The position numbers and the translations under genes were made by a program. Below the pieces are notes generated by a model. That model saw only the letters and a list, made by a program, of their open reading frames with translations, had not been told where the DNA came from and did not search any database. 38,053 bases of DNA from Oscillospiraceae bacterium (GTDB lineage Bacteria > Bacillota > Clostridia > Oscillospirales > Oscillospiraceae): positions 1 to 38,053 of the forward strand of contig JAJBUC010000054.1 of NCBI GenBank assembly GCA_020860545.1, read 5' to 3'. Below, one piece after another: positions 18,838-26,882 of the stretch (within the stretch, counting starts at the first letter, position 1; each line of letters opens with the position of its first letter).

Positions 18838-20250
18838 TTATCTTATCTCGCCAAACAGCGCCCATGTCGACGCGGAGGTAATCTCTATCTCCTGAAACGT
18901 ACCGATCAGCGTCGTATCTCCGCTGAGGTGCACCAGCCGGTTCCCCGGCGTGCGCGCGGTGAGGTTGTTGCGCGCGTCCTCGCCCTTCCCGTCAATCAGG
19001 CAGCGCACCGTTTGTCCGACATAGGCCTGATGCTTTTGCGCGGAAATCTCGTTTTGCGTGTCCACGAGCCGCTGGAAGAGCTTCATCTTCTCCTCGCGCG
19101 GCATGGGGTCGTCCATCTCCGCGGCGGGCGTCCCTTTGCGCGGGGAATAAAGAAAGGTGAAAAGCGCGTCATACCGCACCTGCGCAATCAAATCCATCGT
19201 GTCTGCAAACTCCTCCGCAGTCTCACCGGGGAAACCCACAATCACGTCGGACGTGATCACGATGTCCGGAATCGCGGCGCGCAGTGCTTCGACCTTGTCG
19301 AGATACCCCTGCCGCGTATAGCTGCGGTTCATCGCGCGCAACACCCGGTCGCTGCCTGCCTGCACCGGCAGATGGAAGTGCGGCGCCGCCGTTTCGCAGG
19401 CGGCCATGGTATCAAAGAGCTTTTGCGACGCGTCCTTCGGGTGACTTGTCATAAAACGGAGCAGAAACTCCCCCGGTATCTCGTTTGCCATACGCAGGAG
19501 GTCGGCAAAGTCGACGGCACGCCCCCGATCCTTCCCATAGGATTTGACGTTTTGCCCCAGAAAGGTGATGTCCCGGTACCCCTGCCGCACGAGGGCGCGC
19601 ACCTCGTCCAGAATCACCTCCGGCGCACGGCTGCGCTCCCGCCCGCGCACATACGGCACAATGCAGTAGGTGCAGAAATTATTGCATCCATACATGATGG
19701 ATACCCACGCCTTCACGCCCTCTTTGCGCAACAGCGGGATGCCCTCAGCGATAGAGCCGGGCTCATCGGTGTTTTCAAACACCCGCCCCCGGCGGCTCAC
19801 AACGCGCCAAAGGAGCTCCGGAAACCGCCACAGCGCATGTGGGCCAAAGACCAGATCGACATGGCGGAAGGAACCCCGGATGCGCTCTGCCACATGTTCC
19901 TCCTGCGCCATACAGCCACACAGACAGATGACCTGCCCAGGGTTCCGGCGCTTTGTATGCACGAGCGCGCCGATGTTCCCGAACACCCTGTCCTCCGCGT
20001 GCTCCCGTATGGCGCAGGTGTTGATAACAATGACGTCGGCCTCGTCCTCCTGCTCCGTCATCGCGTAGCCCATCGCGCGCAGATAGCCGCGCAGGCGCTC
20101 CGAGTCCGCTTCATTCTGCTGGCAGCCATAGGTGTCCACCAGGGCGCGCGGCGGGGTGGCCCGTCCTTCATTATGTGCAAGCATCCGGTCACAGTACGCC
20201 ATCTGGCGCGCCACTTCTTCCGCTGAAATCCGTGTTGTATCCTGGCTCAA
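18838..20250 (-). CDS. miaB: tRNA-2-methylthio-N6-dimethylallyladenosine synthase MiaB
   Basis: DTYGCQQNEADSE; radical SAM CNNFCTYCIVPYVRGRERSR; TRAM-like C-terminus. Confidence 0.97.
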   Translation of the reverse strand: MSQDTTRISAEEVARQMAYCDRMLAHNEGRATPPRALVDTYGCQQNEADSERLRGYLRAMGYAMTEQEDEADVIVINTCAIREHAEDRVFGNIGALVHTKRRNPGQVICLCGCMAQEEHVAERIRGSFRHVDLVFGPHALWRFPELLWRVVSRRGRVFENTDEPGSIAEGIPLLRKEGVKAWVSIMYGCNNFCTYCIVPYVRGRERSRAPEVILDEVRALVRQGYRDITFLGQNVKSYGKDRGRAVDFADLLRMANEIPGEFLLRFMTSHPKDASQKLFDTMAACETAAPHFHLPVQAGSDRVLRAMNRSYTRQGYLDKVEALRAAIPDIVITSDVIVGFPGETAEEFADTMDLIAQVRYDALFTFLYSPRKGTPAAEMDDPMPREEKMKLFQRLVDTQNEISAQKHQAYVGQTVRCLIDGKGEDARNNLTARTPGNRLVHLSGDTTLIGTFQEIEITSASTWALFGEIR

Positions 20251-20435
20251 GCGCGTCCCTCCGTCGGGTTTACAATCTTGTCTGAAATTGTACCACTTTT
20301 TTGGGAAAAAAACAACACTGATCCCTTATTTCGACGCAAAAAAGGTGGGGCAGCATCATGGAGTGCATTGTAAACATTGGCAGCCGAAAGCGGCAAATCA
20401 GTCTATCGGGTGCGGTTTTGTTTACATATACAGAA

Positions 20436-20464
20436 TTGACGTTTGTATCCGGTGCGTGTATAAT
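20436..20464 (+). promoter_or_regulatory. Sigma-A-type promoter upstream of dtd
   Basis: TTGACG (20436-20441) - 17 nt - TATAAT (20459-20464). Confidence 0.85.
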
Positions 20465-20503
20465 TTATGATAATTATACTTGGAACAGGGGGGGATGGCA
20501 CCA

Positions 20504-20944
20504 ATGCGCGCGGTTGTTACAAGGGTAAGAAACGCTTTTGTCACGGTGGCGGAAAAGAAGATCGCCGCCATATCACAGGGCTATCTGGTACTGCTCGGCA
20601 TCTCCACGGCGGATACGCCGGTTCAAGTGCAAAAGCTCGCCGACAAGGTCTGCCATCTACGGGTATTTGAAGACGAAAACGGGAAAATGAACCGCAGCCT
20701 GGCGCAGGTGGACGGCAGTATTCTGGTCGTCTCACAATTCACCCTCTACGCCGACTGCAAAAGCAGGCGCCCCGGCTTCACCGCCGCCGCCCGAGGGGCG
20801 CAGGCACTGCCGCTCTATCACGCGTTTTTATCCGCCTGCGCCGCGCAGTTCCCCGTTGCCCACGGCGAGTTCGGCGCGGATATGCAGGTCTTTTCCCAGA
20901 ACGACGGCCCCGTCACCCTGCTGTTGGATACCGACACCCTATAA
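20504..20944 (+). CDS. dtd: D-aminoacyl-tRNA deacylase
   Basis: MRAVVTRVRNAFVTV...LVVSQFTLYADCKSRRPGFTAAARG; ATG 20504 favoured over ORF-track start 20480. Confidence 0.95.
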   Translation: MRAVVTRVRNAFVTVAEKKIAAISQGYLVLLGISTADTPVQVQKLADKVCHLRVFEDENGKMNRSLAQVDGSILVVSQFTLYADCKSRRPGFTAAARGAQALPLYHAFLSACAAQFPVAHGEFGADMQVFSQNDGPVTLLLDTDTL

Positions 20945-20966
20945 AATGCGATCAGGAGGACTTCAC

Positions 20967-21575
20967 ATGACGATCCGAACACTTCCGGTTGGCTCCCTTG
21001 AGACCAATTGCTACCTGCTCATTGACGATGCGACAAAGCAGTGCGCCGTCATCGACCCCGGCGGGGACGCCGACTTCATTCTGCGCCAGATACAGGCGGA
21101 CGGGGTGAATGTCACTGCCATTCTGCTTACCCACGCGCACCATGACCACACGGGTGCCGTACCCTCCCTGCGGGAGCGCTTTCCATCTGCCGTCGTCTAC
21201 CTCCACCCCGCCGACGCGGCGATGCTGGGGCACGCCCCCCTCATGCCGCCGGTCGGGAATACCACGCCCTATCAGGAGGGCGACACCCTGCAGGTTGGGA
21301 AGCTCTCTATCAAGGTGCTCGATACGCCGGGGCATACGCCGGGAGGCGTGACCCTTGCGACGGGCAGAACCCTCTTTACGGGCGACACCCTCTTTTACGG
21401 CTCCATCGGCCGCACCGATTTCCCCGGCGGCGATTACGACGCCATCATGCAGTCCGTCCGCCGTCTTGGCCGGCTTGATGGAGATTACGCCGTGCTGCCC
21501 GGACACATGGAGGGCAGTACCCTCGCGCAGGAGCGGGTGTCGAACCCCTACATGCTGCAGGCGATGCGAGGGTGA
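20967..21575 (+). CDS. MBL-fold metallo-hydrolase (glyoxalase II-like)
   Basis: LTHAHHDHTGAV; LDTPGHTPGGV; FTGDTLFYGSIGRTDFPGGD; AGGAGG RBS before ATG 20967. Confidence 0.93.
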   Translation: MTIRTLPVGSLETNCYLLIDDATKQCAVIDPGGDADFILRQIQADGVNVTAILLTHAHHDHTGAVPSLRERFPSAVVYLHPADAAMLGHAPLMPPVGNTTPYQEGDTLQVGKLSIKVLDTPGHTPGGVTLATGRTLFTGDTLFYGSIGRTDFPGGDYDAIMQSVRRLGRLDGDYAVLPGHMEGSTLAQERVSNPYMLQAMRG

Positions 21576-21576
21576 G

Positions 21577-23085
21577 ATGTACCTGATCTTTGAAGGGCAC
21601 GACTATCAATATACAGCCGAGCAGATGCTCTTCACCCTTTTCCCCGGCGAAAAGCCGGTCTATACCCCGCCGGATGACGCGCAGGACACCCTGCGCCTCA
21701 GTCTCAGGGAAGGCGCGCAGTATCTCACCGCGACCGCCCTGCTCACCCGCGCGGGGCGGCGCACGCGCGGGCAGTGCCGCGTCAGCCGCCGCACCCTGCC
21801 GGATGACCCCGCGCAGGCAGAGCAGCTGCGGCGACAGATCGTGCAGATGGCGTTTTACCGCGCAGGCGTCGCCGCCAAAGGTGAAGCGCCGCCCTGGGGC
21901 GCAATGACGGGTGTGCGTCCGGTCAAAATCCCCACCAAGGCCATGCAGCGCGGCGCGACGCCCCGGCAGGCCGACGCCCTTTTACGCGACGTCTACCGCG
22001 TCTCCCCCAAGCGCCGGGCGCTTGCCCTCTCCTGCGCGCGTGAAAGCCTGCGCGCACTTGGGCAGCTTTCACCGCGCGAAATTTCTCTCTATGTCGGCAT
22101 CCCATTTTGCCCCACGCGCTGCACCTACTGCTCCTTTGTCTCCGCCGATGTGCAGCGCAGTCTGCAGCTGGTCGCGCCGTTTCTGGAGGTGCTGCACGCG
22201 GAGATTGCCCAGGCGGGGAGCCTGCTGCGGACGCTGGGCCTCTCCGTGCGCACCGTCTATATCGGCGGCGGCACGCCGACGACCCTCTCCGCGGCGCAGC
22301 TGGACGCGCTGCTGGGAAGGATCGCGGAAGATATCGACCTCTCCCGCTGCACGGAATACACCGTTGAGGCAGGCCGACCGGACACCATCACCGCCGAAAA
22401 GCTCCATGTACTGCACCGCCACGGGGTCGGGCGGGTCTCGGTCAACCCGCAGTCCATGTCCGACACGTTGCTTGCCGCCATGGGCAGGGCGCACCGGAGT
22501 GAAGACGTCCTCCGCGCGTTTGCGCGCGCACGAGAATCCGGCATACCCTGTGTCAATATGGATGTCATCGCGGGCCTGCCCACCGACACAGCCGCGGGTT
22601 TTGCGCATACAATGGAGCAGATTTTAGCGCTCTCGCCGGAAAATATCACGGTGCATACGCTGGCGCTGAAAAAAGGGGCGGATTTACTCCGCACGCAGGC
22701 ACAGCTGCCTGACGGCAGGGACGTCGCGCACATGCTCGACTGCGCCTGGGATTCCCTCGCCGCCGCAGATTACGAGCCCTACTACCTCTACCGGCAAAAA
22801 TATATGTCCGGCTCCTTCGAAAACGTCGGCTGGACGAAGAACGGCTTTCAGAGCCTCTACAACCTCTGCATGATGGAGGAGCTGCACACTGTCCTGGCCC
22901 TCGGCGGCGGCGGCGTGACAAAATTGGTTGACAGCGGGCATATTTTACGCGTTGCAAACCCAAAATACCCGTATGAATACATCGGCACCTCCCCAAATTT
23001 TAACGGCAAGTGGGCGCGTATCACAGCGTTCTATGCCGGGAAGGGTGAACCATCTCTTTATGGCCTATCAGATTCAGGAAATTAA
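21577..23085 (+). CDS. hemZ: HemZ-like radical SAM coproporphyrinogen III dehydrogenase
   Basis: YVGIPFCPTRCTYCSFVS; YIGGGTPTTLSAAQLDALL; ATG at 21577 directly after MBL stop. Confidence 0.9.
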   Translation: MYLIFEGHDYQYTAEQMLFTLFPGEKPVYTPPDDAQDTLRLSLREGAQYLTATALLTRAGRRTRGQCRVSRRTLPDDPAQAEQLRRQIVQMAFYRAGVAAKGEAPPWGAMTGVRPVKIPTKAMQRGATPRQADALLRDVYRVSPKRRALALSCARESLRALGQLSPREISLYVGIPFCPTRCTYCSFVSADVQRSLQLVAPFLEVLHAEIAQAGSLLRTLGLSVRTVYIGGGTPTTLSAAQLDALLGRIAEDIDLSRCTEYTVEAGRPDTITAEKLHVLHRHGVGRVSVNPQSMSDTLLAAMGRAHRSEDVLRAFARARESGIPCVNMDVIAGLPTDTAAGFAHTMEQILALSPENITVHTLALKKGADLLRTQAQLPDGRDVAHMLDCAWDSLAAADYEPYYLYRQKYMSGSFENVGWTKNGFQSLYNLCMMEELHTVLALGGGGVTKLVDSGHILRVANPKYPYEYIGTSPNFNGKWARITAFYAGKGEPSLYGLSDSGN

Positions 23086-24007
23086 CCGCCTGTTACAGGA
23101 GGATGCGCCCGCAATGATCGCGCAGTGCGAAAGCGCCTATCACGCGCAGGTCACGCACGCGGTCGATGCGATTGTCGCCAATCTTCCCCTCAGCCCCATC
23201 GTGCTCCTGTCCGGCCCGTCCGGCTCGGGGAAAACCACAACCGCCCTGAAAATTGAACAGGCGCTGCACGCGCGGGGCATTATCGCGCACACCGTCTCCC
23301 TCGACAACTATTTCTTGTCCCTGGATGAAGCGCAAGCCCCGCGCACGCCGGAGGGTATGATTGACTATGAATCCCCCCTGCTGCTCGATATGGAGCTGCT
23401 TAACGAGACCTTTCATAAGCTTGCCGCCGGGGAGGAGGTTACCATCCCCCGGTTTGACTTTGCTTCCCAGCAGAGAAACCCAGCCAAAAGCCGTCAGCTG
23501 CGGCTCGGCGAGAACGAAGTCGCCATTTATGAGGGCATTCACGCGCTCAATGATGATATTGCCGGGCGCAACCACGCGGCGATGACGCTCTATATCTCCG
23601 CCCACTCCGATATTTACAGCGGGAGCACCTGCCTCTTTAAGGGCACCTGGATGCGCATTACCCGCCGCGCCGTGCGGGACGTTAATTTCCGCGGTACCGA
23701 TCCTTCCAAGACCTTCCACATGTGGTACAATGTCCGCCGGGGGGAGCAGCGATATATCTCCCCCTACCGGGACCGGGCGAACATCGCGATTGATTCGACG
23801 CTCGCCTATGAGGTATCTCTGTTTGCAAACTATGCGGAGAGTCTGCGTAAGGCGGCGGACCAACTCACACCCGATAACCCGCGCTATGCGGAGCTCCATC
23901 AGCTCATGAACGCTTTTTCACAGTTTCCGCCCATCGATGAGGCTCTTGTCCCGGGGGACTCCATGCTGCGGGAATTTATTGGCGGCGGAACTTATAAATA
24001 TAAATGA
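23060..24007 (+). CDS. Uridine kinase-like nucleoside kinase (P-loop NTPase)
   Basis: Walker A LLSGPSGSGKTTTALKI; VSLDNYFL; YEGIHALND; ATG 23060 overlaps hemZ end. Confidence 0.88.
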   Translation: MAYQIQEINRLLQEDAPAMIAQCESAYHAQVTHAVDAIVANLPLSPIVLLSGPSGSGKTTTALKIEQALHARGIIAHTVSLDNYFLSLDEAQAPRTPEGMIDYESPLLLDMELLNETFHKLAAGEEVTIPRFDFASQQRNPAKSRQLRLGENEVAIYEGIHALNDDIAGRNHAAMTLYISAHSDIYSGSTCLFKGTWMRITRRAVRDVNFRGTDPSKTFHMWYNVRRGEQRYISPYRDRANIAIDSTLAYEVSLFANYAESLRKAADQLTPDNPRYAELHQLMNAFSQFPPIDEALVPGDSMLREFIGGGTYKYK

Positions 24008-24034
24008 ATACCGGAGCGGACTGGCTGCCGGAAG

Positions 24035-24073
24035 AATAAGGGTCTGCGCTGAAAATCAGCGCAGACCCTTATT
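24035..24073. terminator. Bidirectional terminator between convergent kinase and ferric-reductase-like gene
   Basis: AATAAGGGTCTGCGCTGA (24035-24052) / TCAGCGCAGACCCTTATT (24056-24073) perfect 18-bp stem, 3-nt loop. Confidence 0.8.
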
Positions 24074-24075
24074 CA

Positions 24076-24792
24076 TTATGCCAGCTTCGCGCCTTCCACT
24101 GTCTGCGGCTGTTTTTGCTTGACCGCTTTGCGGATTCGCGCACCGGCATAGCCGAGGAAAACAACGGAATAGACGACCAGATTTATGATGGAGCTGACCG
24201 CACCACTGGTGATGATATTGGGGATGGTGAGCAGCAGTACGTGGCCATAGATCATCATATAGAAGGGATAAGCCATGCGCTGCAATCTTTTCCACGATTT
24301 CGCCTTGAACCTGCGGCGTACCGCCGGAAAAGAGGTAATGAACAGGGGAATCAGCATCGCAAGCATCACAATGGTGAAAATGGCAGCAATCAGCACCGGC
24401 GTAGATAGCCGACCGGGATTCGTAAACAAAAACCGAAAGTATGTCCTGCCATACGCGATATTGTGCCCAAAGACAAGAATGCTTGCTATGATGGAGAGCT
24501 CCGCGCGGATGGGCATGTATTTGCGCAGAAGCGGGGAGGTCTTCGGCAGTGCGCCCATGCACATAACGGCGGTAAAAATGGCGGTGCTCAGCGCGCCGCG
24601 GTCCAGAAGGCCGAAGACGTATGTCCTCACCCATGTGGGCGCGCCGCTGAGCGCGGATGTATAGGTCGCCACAATCGTGAACACACAAAGGGCAATCGCA
24701 ATGACGTAGTAGATGTGGGCATACTTTTTGATGCTATTGCGCAGGAGGGGCAGACACACGGCGACAATGCAGAGCGCGATGATAAATAACAT
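24076..24792 (-). CDS. Ferric-reductase-like transmembrane protein (MsrQ/YedZ-like b-type cytochrome)
   Basis: Six-ish TM segments; IRAELSIIASILVFGHNIAYG and WKRLQRMAYPFYMMIYGHVLLL resemble MsrQ-type heme helices. Confidence 0.7.
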   Translation of the reverse strand: MLFIIALCIVAVCLPLLRNSIKKYAHIYYVIAIALCVFTIVATYTSALSGAPTWVRTYVFGLLDRGALSTAIFTAVMCMGALPKTSPLLRKYMPIRAELSIIASILVFGHNIAYGRTYFRFLFTNPGRLSTPVLIAAIFTIVMLAMLIPLFITSFPAVRRRFKAKSWKRLQRMAYPFYMMIYGHVLLLTIPNIITSGAVSSIINLVVYSVVFLGYAGARIRKAVKQKQPQTVEGAKLA

Positions 24793-24800
24793 GGTTCAAC

Positions 24801-25382
24801 CTACCTTTCCGAATCGGAATTTTGTTTGCTTTTTTCCATAGCGCGTCTGCTGACAAACGGGTTCGGCTCGGAAAAGGGGATGGCTGCGAAGATGTGATCA
24901 AGCCGGGGCAGGAGTACGTAGGTACATAGGCCCGTAAACAGTCCCGTTGCAAGTCCCACGACGAGCAGGAGCGGAAAATAGGCAAATACCGCCATGCTCT
25001 TCGTGATCACGCAGGCGCACAGAAGCTGCCCGATGTTGTGGAAGACCGCGCCCACCATGCTGCAGGCCCAGACATTTCGCTTGATCACAGGGCGCAACAG
25101 GGAACACACGGCGAGGCAGAGCAAGCCGCCGGCAAGGCTGTAGCCCAGCGTCATCAGACGCCCGGTCACAAGCGCCCCAAGCAGCACCCGCACAATCAAA
25201 ACGGCCAGCGCCTCCCGCCTTCCGCAGCGGTACAGGGTAAACAGGGTAACAATGTTGGCAAGGCCCAGTTTCACACCGGGCAGCGGCATTGGAATCTGCG
25301 CTTCTATGGTAAAGATAATGAGGGCTATGCCACTGAGCATGGCCAGCGCCGCAAGGCGCTTTGTCTGGCCGGCATATTTCAT
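24801..25382 (-). CDS. Gx transporter family / heptaprenyl diphosphate synthase component I-like membrane protein
   Basis: LAALAMLSGIALIIFTIEAQIPMPLPGVKLGLANIVTLFTLYRCGRREA typical; 4-bp overlap with NusG-II gene. Confidence 0.85.
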   Translation of the reverse strand: MKYAGQTKRLAALAMLSGIALIIFTIEAQIPMPLPGVKLGLANIVTLFTLYRCGRREALAVLIVRVLLGALVTGRLMTLGYSLAGGLLCLAVCSLLRPVIKRNVWACSMVGAVFHNIGQLLCACVITKSMAVFAYFPLLLVVGLATGLFTGLCTYVLLPRLDHIFAAIPFSEPNPFVSRRAMEKSKQNSDSER

Positions 25383-25759
25383 CTTCCGCTCACCCCGTCA
25401 ATCTCCGCAGGTGTGTCCGCCTCAAAGGATATCACCAGCTTGTGCGGCAGGCACACAATAGGCAGGGACCCCGCGCCGCTCCAGCCGCTGGAAACACAGA
25501 TCTGATCGGGACAATCGGCGTGGGTGATGCGTATCGCCCCGGGCTTTACCTCCACCGTGTTGTCCCCCTCCGGGCAGGAGACAACAAAGGAATATGGCTC
25601 TGTCACCGCGGACAGATCAATCCGTTCTATAACCTCACCATTGAGCGTGACACAGGCGATCGTACCGCCGGAGGAATGCTGCAGGGCGAACACAGCGCCC
25701 GTACAGACGGCGGCAATCAGGATCGCCAGAATCAGAAAACGCATATGCAGTTTCATCAT
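25379..25759 (-). CDS. NusG domain II-containing membrane-anchored protein
   Basis: N-terminal TM; VTLNGEVIERIDL...NTVEVKPGAIRITHADCPDQICVSSGWSGAGSLPIVCLPHKLVISFE. Confidence 0.85.
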   Translation of the reverse strand: MMKLHMRFLILAILIAAVCTGAVFALQHSSGGTIACVTLNGEVIERIDLSAVTEPYSFVVSCPEGDNTVEVKPGAIRITHADCPDQICVSSGWSGAGSLPIVCLPHKLVISFEADTPAEIDGVSGR

Positions 25760-25777
25760 GAAAGCCTCCCCCCACAG

Positions 25778-25793
25778 GTTAGCGAACGCTAAC
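25778..25793. promoter_or_regulatory. Palindromic operator-like site 1
   Basis: GTTAGCGAACGCTAAC, 12 nt downstream of putative minus-strand -10 (TACGTT). Confidence 0.65.
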
Positions 25794-25805
25794 CCCGTCT
25801 GCTTT

Positions 25806-25835
25806 AACGTATCAAAAAAGTAGCCCGCTTGTCAA
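25806..25835 (-). promoter_or_regulatory. Putative sigma-A promoter for the NusG-II / Gx / cytochrome operon
   Basis: minus strand TTGACA (25835-25830) - 18 nt - TACGTT (25811-25806). Confidence 0.55.
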
Positions 25836-25935
25836 GCCCTATTGGGGGAGAAAATGAATACTTTCTTACTTCTGTCCCTCCATTCCATTGCAGCACAAGG
25901 CTTTTCATAATATAAAAAAATATTTCAGAAATATC

Positions 25936-25964
25936 TTGCCAATGAGATAAATTGGTGATAAACT
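25936..25964 (+). promoter_or_regulatory. Putative sigma-A promoter for the FMN-binding lipoprotein operon
   Basis: TTGCCA (25936-25941) - 17 nt - TAAACT (25959-25964). Confidence 0.5.
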
Positions 25965-25975
25965 GTTCCATGTCA

Positions 25976-25991
25976 GTTAGCTCTCGCTAAC
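25976..25991. promoter_or_regulatory. Palindromic operator-like site 2
   Basis: GTTAGCTCTCGCTAAC, 11 nt downstream of putative plus-strand -10. Confidence 0.65.
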
Positions 25992-26032
25992 CTCCGGCAA
26001 AGAACCCAACCGAGGTCAGAGTGAGTTATTTT

Positions 26033-26068
26033 TGCACCATAAGTTAGCTATGACTAACTTATGGTGCA
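26033..26068. promoter_or_regulatory. Palindromic site 3 extended into a long hairpin in the 5' leader
   Basis: TGCACCATAAGTTAG (26033-26047) CTATGA CTAACTTATGGTGCA (26054-26068), perfect 15-bp arms containing GTTAGCTATGACTAAC. Confidence 0.7.
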
Positions 26069-26112
26069 TCGGCAACGCCAAACATCTTTTCAGATCTAAG
26101 GAGGAATGTTCA

Positions 26113-26877
26113 GTGAAACCAATGCGCGCAATCCTGCCCGGCGTACTCGCCGGAGCAATGCTGCTGGTGTTGACAGCTTGTGGAGGAGGTGATGCGGAGA
26201 GCAGTACGCCGCCGGAGAGTTCATCGCCGGCGAGTGAAATGCCGCTCGACTCTGTGCCGCCGACGGAGACGGTGCCGGTCGAAGAGACGGGCGAGCCGGA
26301 TACGGACGGCACGGACACTGCAGAACAGGAGACAGCAACGACCGCAGGGAGCACCGCATCCGCTGCGCCGAGCAGCACGGTGGCCAGCACAAAATCATCC
26401 GAAACCACATCTACCGTGACCGCCGCCGGAGCATCCGGCTCAGGCAGCGCAAGTACAACGGTCACCGCGCAGCAGGATCAAACCGTGTCCACTGCTGCTG
26501 GCACACAGACTGCAGCCGCGACCGCCACACCGTCGCCATCGCCAACTGCGGCTGCAACCCCGACGCCGACTGCAGCGGCAACGCCGACCCCGACCCCTGT
26601 GGTGAACACCGTCTATAAGGACGGGACATATACCGGAACGGGAGACGGCTATAACGGCAAAATCACGGTCTCTGTCACCATCGCGAGTGACAAAATCACA
26701 TCCATCAAGGTGACCAAGCATTCCGACGATTCACCTTACATAGACGACGCCAAGGGCGTGATCAGCAAGATGATATCCGCGCAGTCTGCCAATGTGAGCG
26801 CCGTTTCCGGCGCAACCTTCAGCTCCGAGGGTATTATTGAGGCGGTCACGAACGCGCTGAAGTCTGCGAAGAATTAA
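26113..26877 (+). CDS. FMN-binding domain lipoprotein (PplA-like)
   Basis: Likely GTG start 26113 after AAGGAGGA; lipobox LVLTACGG; Pro/Thr/Ala linker; YKDGTYTGTGDGYNGKITVSV...VSGATFSSEGI flavinylation motif. Confidence 0.9.
   Translation: MKPMRAILPGVLAGAMLLVLTACGGGDAESSTPPESSSPASEMPLDSVPPTETVPVEETGEPDTDGTDTAEQETATTAGSTASAAPSSTVASTKSSETTSTVTAAGASGSGSASTTVTAQQDQTVSTAAGTQTAAATATPSPSPTAAATPTPTAAATPTPTPVVNTVYKDGTYTGTGDGYNGKITVSVTIASDKITSIKVTKHSDDSPYIDDAKGVISKMISAQSANVSAVSGATFSSEGIIEAVTNALKSAKN
26521..26610 (+). repeat. Low-complexity linker-encoding repeat (TPSPSPTAAATPTPTAAATPTPTP)
   Basis: Imperfect repeats of ACTGC(G/A)GC(T/G)GCAAC(C/G)CCGAC in coding sequence. Confidence 0.7.
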
Positions 26878-26882
26878 CGCCA

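Noticed and set aside
18604-20226. 540-aa plus-strand ORF opposite miaB
   Set aside because: Antisense shadow of a highly conserved gene; no domain-like sequence.
25778-26068. GTTAGC palindrome cluster considered as a short CRISPR-like array
   Set aside because: Only three palindromic units at irregular spacing, located at promoters; fits operators, and no cas genes are present.
26032-26465. ORF-track start at 26032 for the FMN lipoprotein and the antisense ORF 26016..26465
   Set aside because: Both read through the hairpin (MHHKL... on either strand is just the inverted repeat); RBS and signal peptide support the GTG at 26113.
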